Of a stretch of 64,000 nucleotides of DNA, positions 22,850 to 33,365 are shown one piece after another; positions within the stretch are counted from its first letter, which is position 1, and every line of letters starts with the position of its first letter. This DNA comes from Thamnaconus septentrionalis (Eukaryota > Chordata > Actinopteri > Tetraodontiformes > Monacanthidae): assembly GCA_009823395.1 (NCBI GenBank), contig CM020508.1, positions 1,025,015 to 1,089,014 on the forward strand, read 5' to 3'. The position numbers and the translations under genes were made by a program. The notes below the pieces were generated by a model. The model was not told the DNA's origin and ran no database searches. It saw only the letters and a list, made by a program, of their open reading frames with translations.

Positions 22850-23381
22850 ATTTCTTTTCGAACTCGTATAAGGTGCTTTTTTAACCTGAAGACTTCTTGC
22901 TCGGTTAAATCTGATGAAGTTTTGTTTTTTATAATGTGTTTCGCAGACAGGAAGAATGTAACTTTGTTTGGAAAGTGCATTTCAATGTTCAGGTTTTTAA
23001 CTCCTTTTGTTTTTTTGCAAAATTTTTTTTATCATCTTTGCTGAATACATTTTTTTCTTTCTGTTAGCTAATGGTGTTGTTAAGCCTATTTGTGAAAGCG
23101 ACAATTCGCTGCAGTCAGACATGGAGCCATCACTATCACTGCTGTCTTCTGCAGCAGCTCCGACCCCCAGTCGACCAGTTTTCCCTCCCCCCTCACTTGA
23201 CACCGTTTGTTTTATTTTGCTGCGTCTCTGAGCCGCAACAGTTCTCCATCCTGATGTTTCACAGAGACCATCAGTTTGTTCAGCCATGCAAGCAAACCCA
23301 CCACCGGTTTTCTCATTCACACCACCCAGTGCTTCAAACACACCTCCACCCACTATCATGTCCTCTGATGGACTGATTTCT
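22850..23381 (-). pseudogene. TX1 LINE ORF1, C-terminal part
   Basis: Minus-strand frame with an acidic Ser/Asp stretch (EDSSDSDGSMSDCSELSLSQ) and a basic end (KKKMYSAKMIKKILQKNKR), continuing in another frame as FFLSAKHIIKNKTSSDLTEQ and RLKKHLIRVRKEINF, typical of fish TX1 ORF1 C-termini. ORF1 proteins of this group bind RNA. It directly precedes ORF2. The N-terminal half lies beyond the minisatellite at 24600-24888. Confidence 0.72.
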
Positions 23382-23403
23382 TTTCTTGTTCCCTAACTTG
23401 ATC

Positions 23404-24556
23404 CTTCCACCTCACCTGTCTCCCTCACCTCACCTGTTTCTTCCACCTCACCTGTTTCCCTCACCTGTCTCCCTCTCCTCACCTGTTTCCCTCACCTGAT
23501 TCTTCCACCTCACCTGTCTCGCTCACCTCACGTGTCTCCCTCACCTCACCTGTTTCCCTCACCTCATTCTTCCACCTCACCTGTCTCCCTCACCTCACGT
23601 GTCTCCCTCACCTCACCTGTTTCCCTCACCTGATTCTTCCACCTCACCTGTCTCCCTCACCTCACCTGTCTCCCTCACCTGTCTCCCTCACCTCACGTGT
23701 CTCCCTCACCTGATTCTTCCACCTCACCTGTCTCCCTCACCTCACCTGTCTCCCTCACCTGATTCTTCCACCTCACCTGTCTCCCTCACCTGATTCTTCC
23801 ACCTCACCTGTTTCCCTCACCTGTTTCTTCCACCTCACCTGTCTCCCTCACCTCACCTGTTTCCCTCACCTGTCTCCCTCTCCTCACCTGTTTCCCTCAC
23901 CTGATTCTTCCACCTCACCTGTCTCGCTCACCTCACGTGTCTCCCTCACCTCACCTGTTTCCCTCACCTCATTCTTCCACCTCACCTGTCTCCCCACCTC
24001 ACCTGTCTCCCTCACCTCACGTGTCTCCCTCACCTCACCTGTTTCCCTCACCTGATTCTTCCACCTCACCTGTCTCCCTCACCTCACCTGTCTCCCTCAC
24101 CTGTCTCCCTCACCTCACGTGTCTCCCTCACCTGATTCTTCCACCTCACCTGTCTCCCTCACCTCACGTGTCTCCCTCACCTCACCTGTCTCCCTCACCT
24201 GATTCTTCCACCTCACCTGTCTCCCCCACCTCACCTGTCTCCCTCACCTCACCTGTCTCCCTCACCTGATTCTTCCACCTCACCTGTTTCCCTCACCTGA
24301 TTCTTCCACCTCACCTGTCTCCCTCACCTCACCTGTTTCCCTCACCTGATTTTTCCACCTCACCTGTCTCCCTCACCTCACTTGTTTCCCTCACCTGATT
24401 CTTCCACCTCACCTGTCTCCCTCACCTCACGTGTCTCCCTCACCTCACGTGTCTCCCTCACCTCACCTGTCTCCCTCACCTCACGTGTCTCAGCTACCTT
24501 CCCTGATTCTTCCACCTCACCTGTCTCCCTTACTTCACCTGTTTCCCTCACCTCCC
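23404..24556. repeat. CACCT minisatellite inside LINE ORF1, copy 1
   Basis: About 1.15 kb built from short units such as CACCTGTCTCCCTCACCT and GATTCTTCCACCTCACCTGT in shifting order with larger periodic blocks. The plus strand reads Ser/Pro-rich and the minus strand Glu/Gly/Thr-rich (GEVRETGEVEESGE). On the minus strand it lies between the N-terminal and C-terminal halves of TX1 ORF1, so it probably expanded from the Glu-rich hinge of that ORF. Confidence 0.92.
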
Positions 24557-24584
24557 CTTACAACCTACGACAGAAGCTTGCGGA

Positions 24585-24888
24585 TGAGAGAGACCACCTT
24601 ACCGTGGCGGGACAAATTTTGAATCAGGAACTCATCGCTGATGAAGGGGGGGAACAGGGAACAGCCCGTTCACCGTCACTCCGGCCTCCACCAGCAACTT
24701 GACCTGCTCCATTTTTTCTAAGAAAAGGACCACAGCTCGGTTCATTCGGGCTGCCGATTTAACCGCGATGTGTCCGATCCGTTCTCCGACGGCCAAAACT
24801 ACGTCCTGCACACTACACGAGGAGCCGGCACCCAGCTTGATGTCGTGCTTCCTCGACAGGGAGGAGAACCCTGCAGCCGCCATGACGC
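24585..24888 (-). pseudogene. TX1 LINE ORF1, N-terminal part
   Basis: Frame beginning MAAAGFSSLSRKHDIKLGAG (start at about 24882), then CSVQDVVLAVGERIGH, VKSAARMNRAVVLFLEKMEQ and LLVEAGVTVNGLF, closely resembling fish TX1 ORF1 N-termini. After GLF the frame shifts, then SDEF.....SRHGKVVSLIRK-like sequence leads straight into the minisatellite. The zinc-knuckle region expected next is missing, replaced by repeat. A second copy lies at 27872-28175. Confidence 0.78.
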
Positions 24889-25130
24889 TGCACCTGGTCT
24901 CCTCCTCCCGACCAGACGGCGTCTGGCCGCAAAACATGAAAAAACAAACACTAAAAAATAAACTAACTCACACTAAATTAAACTACACTAATACACAAAA
25001 CAAACCACCAAAGTGTAAAGAATAGAGAAAAAGGAATAGGTAGCACAATCGCTTCCAAATGTCTCTCTCTCCTCTCAGGCTCCTTCCGCTCAGAAGAAGA
25101 AGAAGAAGAAGAGACCCCTCGGTGAGAGAA

Positions 25131-25165
25131 GACACCTCCTCCTCCGTGTGTGTGTGTGTGTGTGT
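25131..25165. repeat. (TG)n microsatellite
   Basis: About ten GT units following TCCTCCTCC. The duplicate lies at 28430-28455 with a longer run. Confidence 0.95.
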
Positions 25166-26183
25166 GTTGTGGATGACCTCCTGGATTTATGCCTGCTGTT
25201 CAGGTGTTTTCGAGAAAATGTGTCCCTATGTGGTCAGATTTGTCCAGTCTGGTCACTTACATCTGCTTGATGTGAGCTGAGGAGGAAGATCTCTCCATCA
25301 TCAGGAGACTCTTTAAAAGGTTCCATGTCTTTGGCTGGATTCCAACTGAAGGTTTGGAACTTGGAGAAGCAAGAACCTCTCTTGGTCTCTTGATGTGTTT
25401 AACCGGCACCATCACTGGTAGCAGAAAGAACTCCTGCTTCAGCTTTTCATTCCACTCTGATGAGTTGTGTATGAAGCGCAACCTATGTGTTACTAAAAAA
25501 ATATATATATACATTTTCATATTCATCATCTTATTAAAATAGTTTGTCTTTCAGGCTTTTCTTGCAACAACCGGTGGACTTTCCCCAATTCTGCTCAAAT
25601 AAATAAAGAAATAAAATACTCCAAATGTTTCAGTGGTGCCTGTGTCCCATGTTGAAGTCGGTCACTAGAGGTTTCCTGCAGGGTTTCCAAGCAACTGCGA
25701 ACTTTACCAAAGTTTGTTAACTAGGTCTGAAGATCCCCACATTTCCTTCTTTCTTTCTTTCTTCCTCTCTGAAAATCCTGGGGGTCCTGGCTTTTATTTA
25801 TTTAATTTCTTACAGCAGCAGCAGCACAAGCATCTCCACTACGAGACAAACAGTCAGCAGCCAAAAAAAAAAAAAAAACAGGAGGAAGATCTCATCTAGA
25901 CGGAGGGAAGAAGGAAGCAAAGAGGGGGAAATAAAGATGTGCTGAGGTCCATCTGATGTCCAACAGGCTGCTTCAGGACATCACGTCGTGTTGTCTGAGT
26001 CTGGATGAGACGTTTGGACTGGGATGTCACCAAACGACGAGTTACAGTGGACTAACCATTTTTAACCAAATTTTTAATTTTAACCAAATTTGCCTTTGGA
26101 GTAACAGATTAGCCCAAAATACTCGTCCAGCCAATCAGTGTTCCACTGTTCCTCCCAGTAAAATAAATAAATAAATAAAAATC
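25166..26183. other. Unassigned spacer between TX1 and L1
   Basis: Unique-looking sequence with TTCTTTCTTTC at 25745-25765, AATAAATAAAGAAATAAA at 25601-25618 (a possible polyadenylation region), an A-run at 25862-25877 and (AATA)n at 26161-26180. Frames are short and unrecognised. Its duplicate is 28456-29480. Confidence 0.5.
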
Positions 26184-26820
26184 GGGGATCACGTGACGAT
26201 GGCTAGCTAGAGGACGTGTTTTCACCAGGCCCCGCCTCCCACTCATCTTTAATTATATCCAAAGCAGTTTTTCGCACTCATTTTAACTTTTATGCTTCTT
26301 CAACGTTGAAACACTCAAACGAGAAGAAAAGCTAATTGCTGGCGCCAAACGATGTCTAAACAGACGAAAATTAACCCATGAAGAATGACGACCGCCGCTA
26401 AGCAACAGACACTGCATCGTCAGGTGAGGAGTCCTCGCTAGCATCGAACACCACGGTTCTGATTCGCGGGTTACTCAAAACTTCAGCGACATAATGGAAG
26501 AGAAACTCAGCAAATTCACAGAAACTTTAGAAAAGATATCACAACGTTGGAAAACCAGTCGAAACGCATTGCCGAGGCAGAACAGAGAGTATCGAGTGAA
26601 AGATTCAGTGACCGATCTGGATGGAAGACTTGCTGAGGCAGAGAGAAAAATTGTTAATGGCCGATTCCATGAACGACATGGAAAACCGGAGCAGACGGGA
26701 GAACATTCGTGATTCTCAACCTGAAAGAAGACATTGAAGGAAAACATCCCACAACTTTCTGAGACTTGGTTTGCCAACTGTGCTTGGACTACAGGCGAGC
26801 CCCGGCACTAAAAGTCAGAT
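26184..26820 (+). pseudogene. L1 5' UTR and ORF1 start, duplicated fragment
   Basis: Duplicate of 29481-30117. It has the L1 5' end (GGGGATCACGTGACGATGGC), then coiled-coil ORF1 sequence (MEEKLSKFTETLEKISQ, DSVTDLDGRLAEAERKI), and stops where the duplication junction joins it to minisatellite. Small indels relative to the other copy shift the frame several times. Confidence 0.8.
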
Positions 26821-26835
26821 AAAATCGACCGCGGC

Positions 26836-27843
26836 TGTTTCCCTCACCTCATTCTTCCACCTCACCTGTCTCCCTCACCTCACGTGTCTCCCTCACCTCA
26901 CCTGTTTCCCTCACCTGATTCTTCCACCTCACCTGTCTCCCTCACCTCACCTGTCTCCTCACCTGTCTCCCTCACCTCACGTGTCTCCCTCACCTGAGTT
27001 CTCCCACCTCACCTGTCTCCCTCACCTCACCTGTCTCCCTCACCTGAGTTCTTCCACCTCACCTGTCTCCCTCACCTGATTCTTCCACCTCACCTGTTTC
27101 CCTCACCTGTTTCTTCCACCTCACCTGTCTCCCTCACCTCACCTGTTTCCCTCACCTGTCTCCCTCTCCTCACCTGTTTCCCTCACCTGATTCTTCCACC
27201 TCACCTGTCTCGCTCACCTCACGTGTCTCCCTCACCTCACCTGTTTCCCTCACCTCATTCTTCCACCTCACCTGTCTCCCTCACCTCACCTGTCTCCCTC
27301 ACCTCACGTGTCTCCCTCACCTCACCTGTTTCCCTCACCTGATTCTTCCACCTCACCTGTCTCCCTCACCTCACCTGTCTCCCTCACCTGTCTCCCTCAC
27401 CTCACGTGTCTCCCTCACCTGATTCTTCCACCTCACCTGTCTCCCTCACCTCACGTGTCTCCCTCACCTCACCTGTCTCCCTCACCTGATTCTTCCACCT
27501 CACCTGTCTCCCTCACCTCACCTGTCTCCCTCACCTCACCTGTCTCCCTCACCTGATTCTTCCACCTCACCTGTTTCCCTCACCTGATTCTTCCACCTCA
27601 CCTGTCTCCCTCACCTCACCTGTTTCCCTCACCTGATTTTTCCACCTCACCTGTCTCCCTCACCTCACTTGTTTCCCTCACCTGATTCTTCCACCTCACC
27701 TGTCTCCCTCACCTCACGTGTCTCCCTCACCTCACGTGTCTCCCTCACCTCACCTGTCTCCCTCACCTCACGTGTCTCAGCTACCTTCCCTGATTCTTCC
27801 ACCTCACCTGTCTCCCTTACTTCACCTGTTTCCCTCACCTCCC
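26836..27843. repeat. CACCT minisatellite, copy 2
   Basis: Same unit types and order as 23551-24556, abutting L1 ORF1 sequence on the left and TX1 ORF1 sequence on the right. Confidence 0.92.
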
Positions 27844-27871
27844 CTTACAACCTGACAGAAGCTTGCGGATG

Positions 27872-28175
27872 AGAGAGACCACCTTACCGTGGCGGGACAA
27901 TTTTTGAATAAGGAACTCATCGCTGATGAAGGGGGGGAACAGGGAACAGCCCGTTCACCGTCACTCCGGCCTCCACCAGCAACTTGACCTGCTCCATTTT
28001 TTCTAAGAAAAGGACCACAGCTCGGTTCATTCGGGCTGCCGATTTAACCGCTGATGTGTCCGATCCGTTCTCCGACGGCCAAAACTACGCCCCTGCACAC
28101 TACACGAGGGCGGCACCCAGCTTGATGTCGTGCTTCCTCGACAGGGAGGAGAACCCTGCAGCCGCCATGCGCGCA
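27872..28175 (-). pseudogene. TX1 LINE ORF1, N-terminal part, duplicate
   Basis: Duplicate of 24585-24888 with additional indels: the AAA of MAAAGF is disrupted near 28165 and a base is gained in the IGHI region. It no longer adjoins its ORF1 C-terminus or ORF2. Confidence 0.75.
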
Positions 28176-28455
28176 CCTGGTCTCCTCCTCCCGACCAGAC
28201 GGCGTCTGGCCGCAAAACATGAAAAAACAAACACTAAAAAATAAACTAACTCACACTAAATTAAACTACACTAATACACAAAACAAACCACCAAAGTGTA
28301 AAGAATAGAGAAAAAAAGGAATAGGTAGCACAATCGCTTCCAAATGTCTCTCTCCCTCTCAGGCTCCTTCCGCTCAGAAGAAGAAGAAGAAGAAGAGACC
28401 CCTCGGTGAGAGAAGACACCTCCTCCTCCGTGTGTGTGTGTGTGTGTGTGTGTTG

Positions 28456-29480
28456 TGGATGACCTCCTGGATTTATGCCTGCTGTTCAGGTGTTTTCGAG
28501 AAAATGTGTCCCTATGTGGTCAGATTTGTCCAGTCTGGTCACTTACATCTGCTTGATGTGAGCTGAGGAGGAAGATCTCCTCCATCATCAGGAGACTCTT
28601 TAAAAGGTTCCATGTCTTTGGCTGGATTCCAACTGAAGGTTTGGAACTTTGGAGAAGCAAGAACCTTCTCTTGGTCTCTTGATGTGTTTAACCGGCACCA
28701 TCACTGGTAGCAGAAAGAACTCCTGCTTCAGCTTTTCATTCCACTCTGATGAGTTGTGTATGAAGCGCAACCTATGTGTTACTAAAAAAAATATATATAT
28801 ACATTTTCATATTCATCATCTTATTAAAATAGTTTGTCTTTCAGGCTTTTTCTTGCAACACCGGTGGGACTTTCCCCAATTCTGCTCAAATAAATAAAGA
28901 AATAAAATACTCCAAATGTTTCAGTGGTGCCTGTGTCCCATGTTGAAGTCGGTCACTAGAGGTTTCCTGCAGGGTTTCCAAGCAACTGCGAACTTTACCA
29001 AAGTTTGTTAACTAGGTCTGAAGATCCCCACATTTCCTTCTTTCTTTCTTTCTTTCTTCCTCTCTGAAAATCCTGGGGGTCCTGGCTTTTATTTATTTAA
29101 TTTCTTACAGCAGCAGCAGCACAAGCATCTCCACGACGAGACAAACAGTCAGCAGCCAAAAAAAAAAAAAAACAGGAGGAAGATCTCATCTAGACGGAGG
29201 GAAGAAGGAAGCAAAGAGGGGGAAATAAAGATGTGCTGAGGTCCATCTGATGTCCAACAGGCTGCTTCAGGACATCACGTCGTGTTGTCTGAGTCTGGAT
29301 GAGACGTTTGGACTGGGATGTCACCAAACGACGAGTTACAGTGGACTAACCATTTTTAACCAAATTTTTAATTTTAACCAAATTTGCCTTTGGAGTAACA
29401 GATTAGCCCAAAATACTCGTCCAGCCAATCAGTGTTCCACTGTTCCCTCCCAGTAAAATAAATAAATAAATAAAAAATCG
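28456..29480. other. Unassigned spacer, duplicate of 25166-26183
   Basis: Same content as the first copy, including TTCTTTC repeats, the A-run at 29158-29172 and (AATA)n before the L1. No gene is supported. Confidence 0.5.
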
Positions 29481-29686
29481 GGGGGATCACGTGACGATGG
29501 CTAGCTAGAGGACGTGTTTTCACCAGGCTCCCGCTCCCACTCATCTTTAATTATATCCAAAGCAGTTTTTCGCACTCATTTTAACTTTTTATGCTTCTTC
29601 AACGTTGAAACACTCGAAAACGAGAAGAAAAAGCTAATTGCTGGCGCCAAACGATGTCGAAACAGACGAAAATTAACCCATGAAGA

Positions 29687-30471
29687 ATGACGACCGCTCG
29701 CCAAGCAACAGACACTGCACCGTCAGGTGAGGAGTCCTCGCTAGCATCGAACACCACGGCTCTGATTCGCGAAGTTACTCAAAACTTCAGCGACATAATG
29801 GAAGAGAAACTCAGCAAATTCACAGAAACTTTAGAAAAGATATCGACAACGTTGGAAAACCAGTCGAAACGCATTGCCGAGGCAGAACAGAGAGTATCGG
29901 GGTGAAAGATTCAGTGACCGATCTGGATGGAAGACTTGCTGAGGCAGAGAGAAAAATTAAGCTAATGGCCGATTCCATGAACGACATGGAAAACCGGAGC
30001 AGACGGGAGAACATTCGTATTCTCAACCTGAAAGAAGACATTGAAGGAAAACATCCCGTCAACTTTTCTGAGACTTGGTTGCCAACTGTGCTTGGACTAC
30101 AGGCGAGCCCCGGCACTAAAAGCCGTATTAAAATCGACCGTGCGCACCGTAGCTTTGGCCCAAGGAGCGCTCGTCCTCGTCCAGTGATTATTAAACTTCA
30201 CAACTCCAGAGACAAACCGAGGATAATGGCAGCAGCGAGAGCGCTTCCTAATTTGGAACTCGAAGGACAACGGATCTTCATACATCAGGACTTAACTCCT
30301 GCGGTTCGAGAGAAGCGACAGGCTTTTAATGACGTGTGCCAAGCGCTCATCGCAAAGGGTATTTGCTTCGGCATGCGCTTCCCGGCTACGCTGGCTGTGA
30401 ACCACAACGGTACGGAGCACAAGTTTGAAACTCGAACTGATGCAGAACATTTTCTTAAAACGCAGGAATAA
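29687..30471 (+). pseudogene. L1 ORF1 RNA-binding protein, one frameshift
   Basis: Reads from MTTARQATDTAPSGEESS through a coiled coil (MEEKLSKFTETLEKIS, LENQSKRIAEAEQRV) to a one-base loss in a G run near 29899, then continues as VKDSVTDLDGRLAEAERKI, ENRSRRENIRILNLKEDIEG (start of the RRM), RPVIIKLHNSRDK, FIHQDLTPAVREKRQAF and HKFETRTDAEHFLKTQE before a stop at 30469-30471. This is the usual order of coiled coil, RRM and C-terminal domain in L1 ORF1p, which trimerises and coats L1 RNA. Restoring the frame is not needed to assign it. The single indel in a homopolymer could be a sequencing error. Confidence 0.87.
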
Positions 30472-30479
30472 ATCTGTGG

Positions 30480-31080
30480 AGGGGCAGTTTTTCAACACTG
30501 TTGGAATCATGACAGGATATAACTAATTAAAGAACGCGTAAATGTCTATTTTTTCTTTAAGACATTGGAAGGCATACATGGACTTTGTTCGACTATGTTG
30601 ATGTTTCTTTTTTCTGCCATATTCAAGATTTATAGACCTTTCGATTTTTTTTAATTTTTTGTCTTCTCAACTAACAATGTTAGATAGATATGACAATTGA
30701 CAAGTAGTAACGCTCGATTGTGGGGGTGGGGGTGGATTCAGGGGGTTTTTCTTTTTTTCACTCCAGAAGTGGAAACTCCTGCTAGCTATATGTGTTCCCA
30801 TAATACTACCCGTTGGGTAGCTTTTTGTTTTTGTTTTGTTTGTTTTTTTAATTTTTGTTCAGAATTTCAACACTCTATGTTCTTTCTATCCATGCATTGT
30901 TCTTTCAGCATGAAGATTCTTTTATTACTTATACCAGCACAGCTCATCCAGTTGATTTGCCAATTAATATTTTGTTGTATTATAATTGCTATAATGGGTC
31001 GTCGTCTCTTTGTTTGGATCGTTCATGTTTATTGTGTGATCAACCAGTTACCCAATGAGTAACACTAAAATTATAACAAT
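30480..31080 (+). other. L1 inter-ORF region
   Basis: T-rich, non-coding sequence between the two L1 ORFs, longer than is usual for L1. It contains GGGGGTGGGGGTGG at 30721-30734. Small frames inside it resemble nothing known. Confidence 0.5.
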
Positions 31081-31084
31081 GAGG

Positions 31085-33163
31085 TATTAACCATGTTATA
31101 AGAGGCGCAAAGTTCTTTCCATGTTAAAAAAAGATAAAGTGCAAGTGGCTTTGTTACAGGAGACTCACCTTACAGATCTTGAACACTTACAGTTAAAGCG
31201 TGATTGGGTGGGACAAATTTATTACTCATCTTTCAACTCCCAAAGTAGAGGAGTAGCAATACTTATCCATAAACATCTTGCCTGTACACTTGATAAGGTC
31301 ATTCGGGATAGGGATTGGAGGTTTGTAGTGATCACAGGGATTCTATATGGTGAAAAGATCGTTTTTGGAAGTGTCTACGCACCTAATACTTTCGACGACT
31401 CATTCTATTCTAAATTACTGGCTGATATCTCTTCTGTCTGCCCACCTTATATAGTACGTGGCGGAGATTTTAACTGTGGTCTGTCCTCTGATATGGATTA
31501 TAGCCCCCCTAAAACTCAACCTCGTTCAAAAATGGCAAAAGTAACAATAGAGCTTCGCTAAGATCTTGGTCTTTTTGACGCTTGGAGAACCACTCATCCT
31601 AGAGAGAAGGATTTTACTTTTTTCTCACGTCCAGACAATTCCTTTTCTAGAATTGATTACATCTTTGTCTCCAGACCAGTTCGCCTGCTCCATCAACGCA
31701 TGTGTTTTGTCAGACCACTCCTCAGTCTCACTCAAATTATCACCACCTTATTATGATCCTCCTTCTAGACATTGGCGTTTAAACCCCTCTCTTCTTAGCG
31801 ACCCTACATTTTTGACATATCTAGAAAATCATTGGGAATTTTTCATGTCCACTAACAATTCACCTGAGGTTTCTGCTTCAACTTTGTGGGAAACAGGCAA
31901 GGCCTTTCTTAGGGGATCCATAATCTCGTACACAGCCGCAAAAAGGAGGATTACTTTAGCAAAACAATTGGACCTTGAACAAGATATTGTTTCCTTAGAA
32001 AGAGACTTCAAAAAATCTTTTTCTGCCTCTGTATTAAAGTAGTTGGAGGCAGCCAGATCTGCTTTAGATCAATTACTGACTCAAAAGGCAAATTCAGCCA
32101 TATTTTATGCCAAACATAGACTGTTTGAATCCGGCAACAAACCCGGCCGGTTACTTGCGAGATTAGCTCAGGGTAGGGAAAGGGTGCACACAATATCTTC
32201 ACTTCAAGACAAAAGAGGGGAGCAACATTTTGAAACCAAAATTATGAGTAAAGTCATCAAAGATTTCTACCATGACCTATATTCTTCAGAGTGTAGAGAT
32301 TCATCAGTTCGAAGAAAAAACTTTTTAGACAAAATTACTTTCCCTACCTTATCCGCAGAGAGCAGTAAAGATCTTGATAGGCCAATCACGGCCCAGGAAG
32401 TCATGGAGTCCATTTAATCCCTACAGAGTGGAAAGGCCCCTGGCCCTCATGGCTTTGGACCCGAATTAAAAAGATGGCCAAACATGTGGTAGGTCCATGA
32501 ACTAATATGTATGTTGAGTCTTTTGAAAGGGCCACCCTACCTCCAACTTTAAACCTTGCCCACATTTCTTTGATTTTAAAAAAAGACAAACCTCATGATT
32601 TGTGTGCGTCTTATAGACCGATAAGTCTGCTTGGAGTTGACTGTAAAATTTTATCCAAACTTCTGGCTCACAGATTGGAAGGGGTGTTACCTACGCTGGT
32701 TGGACTGGACCAGACAGGATTTGTCAACGACAGATGTTCCTATTCCAATATCCGATGACTTTTACATGTAATTCAATTCTCTCAAAATACAAAAAATGGA
32801 GTACTTGCTGTTTCATTAGATCGGGTAGAGTGGGAGTATCTATTTGGACATTTATCTAACATAAGACATTTGGCTTATGTTATTGTGTAAACTTTTACTT
32901 TTGGCAAAGAGATGTGTCCTGTTCCAGTGGATTCAGGATAAGCCCCCCACGGTCACACAGTGGTACAGAGAAACATTCAAGGTCTTCCCTATGGAACGTC
33001 TAAGTGCCATTTTGAAAGGTAACATTAATGCCTTCCAGAACATGTGTCAGCCCCTTCTTGACTATTTACCCAGAGACTTGGTTTATTTGCTGCAGAAAGG
33101 GAACCCACCCTTTGCCTTTGAAAATAAGAAGGGAGGAGAAATGTTGAATTCCAACCCTTGACT
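31085..33163 (+). pseudogene. L1 ORF2: endonuclease with deleted reverse transcriptase
   Basis: Endonuclease blocks: VQVALLQETHLTDLEH, IVFGSVYAPN, GGDFNC and VLSDHSSVSL (31121-31740). The linker reads GRLLARLAQ, VIKDFYHDLYSSE, then SGKAPGPHGFGPE in a shifted frame. Reverse transcriptase begins well (SYRPISLLGVDCKILSKLLA, GLDQTGFV) but at 32810-32850 VSLD joins directly to RVEWEYLF, so the catalytic AEKAFD of motif A is missing. A second jump leads straight to the C-terminus (LLLAKRCVLFQWI, PPTVTQWYRE). Motifs B and C are absent. Stops at about 31561, 32042, 32417 and 32758 also break it. Confidence 0.85.
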
Positions 33164-33365
33164 TGATTGACTTGACTGATGTAATCACTGTGCATGATCC
33201 AGATTTGTTTTGATGTAACCTATACATGCTATTATTACCTTTTTACCTTCATTTTTATTTTTTTTATATTTTTTTTATTTTGTTATTTTATTTTATTATA
33301 TTTTTTTTCCTTGTTTAGATGAAAAAGTCAATAAAATATGCAAAAAAAAAATAAATAAAAAATCG

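Larger units (their letters stand above)
19335..25130 (-). mobile_element. TX1-type LINE, near full length, decayed
   Basis: On the minus strand the element runs from a 5' UTR near 25130 (with a TTCTTCTTCTTC stretch), through ORF1 (24888 to about 22850, split by a minisatellite), into ORF2 (about 22769 to 19614) and an AT-rich 3' end near 19335. Order, protein blocks and length fit the fish TX1 clade of LINEs. Numerous frameshifts show it is inactive. No target-site duplication could be assigned because the 5' flank lies in a later tandem duplication. Confidence 0.85.
23551..26835. repeat. 3.3-kb tandem duplication A, copy 1
   Basis: From TGTTTCCCTCACCTCATTC inside the minisatellite to GATAAAATCGACCGCGGC inside L1 ORF1. 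The same sequence follows directly at 26836-30122. It spans part of the minisatellite, the TX1 ORF1 N-terminus and 5' UTR, 1 kb of unassigned sequence and the L1 5' end. Confidence 0.93.
26836..30122. repeat. 3.3-kb tandem duplication A, copy 2
   Basis: Direct repeat of 23551-26835 at an offset of about 3285 bp. At its right end the L1 sequence continues intact past 30122, showing that this copy holds the original L1 junction. Confidence 0.93.
29481..33350 (+). mobile_element. L1-type LINE with 15-bp target duplication, internally deleted
   Basis: Begins GGGGGATCACGTGACGATGG and ends in AATAAAATATGC followed by poly(A). ATAAATAAAAAATCG flanks it on both sides (29466-29480 and 33351-33365), a 15-bp target-site duplication as expected from target-primed reverse transcription. 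The 5' end appears complete. ORF1 is nearly intact; ORF2 lacks most of the reverse transcriptase. Length is about 3.9 kb, well below a full fish L1. Confidence 0.88.

Noticed and set aside
23599..24702. Long Ser/Pro-rich frames (SPSPHLSPSP, SPVSLT)
   Set aside because: They are translations of the CACCT minisatellite.
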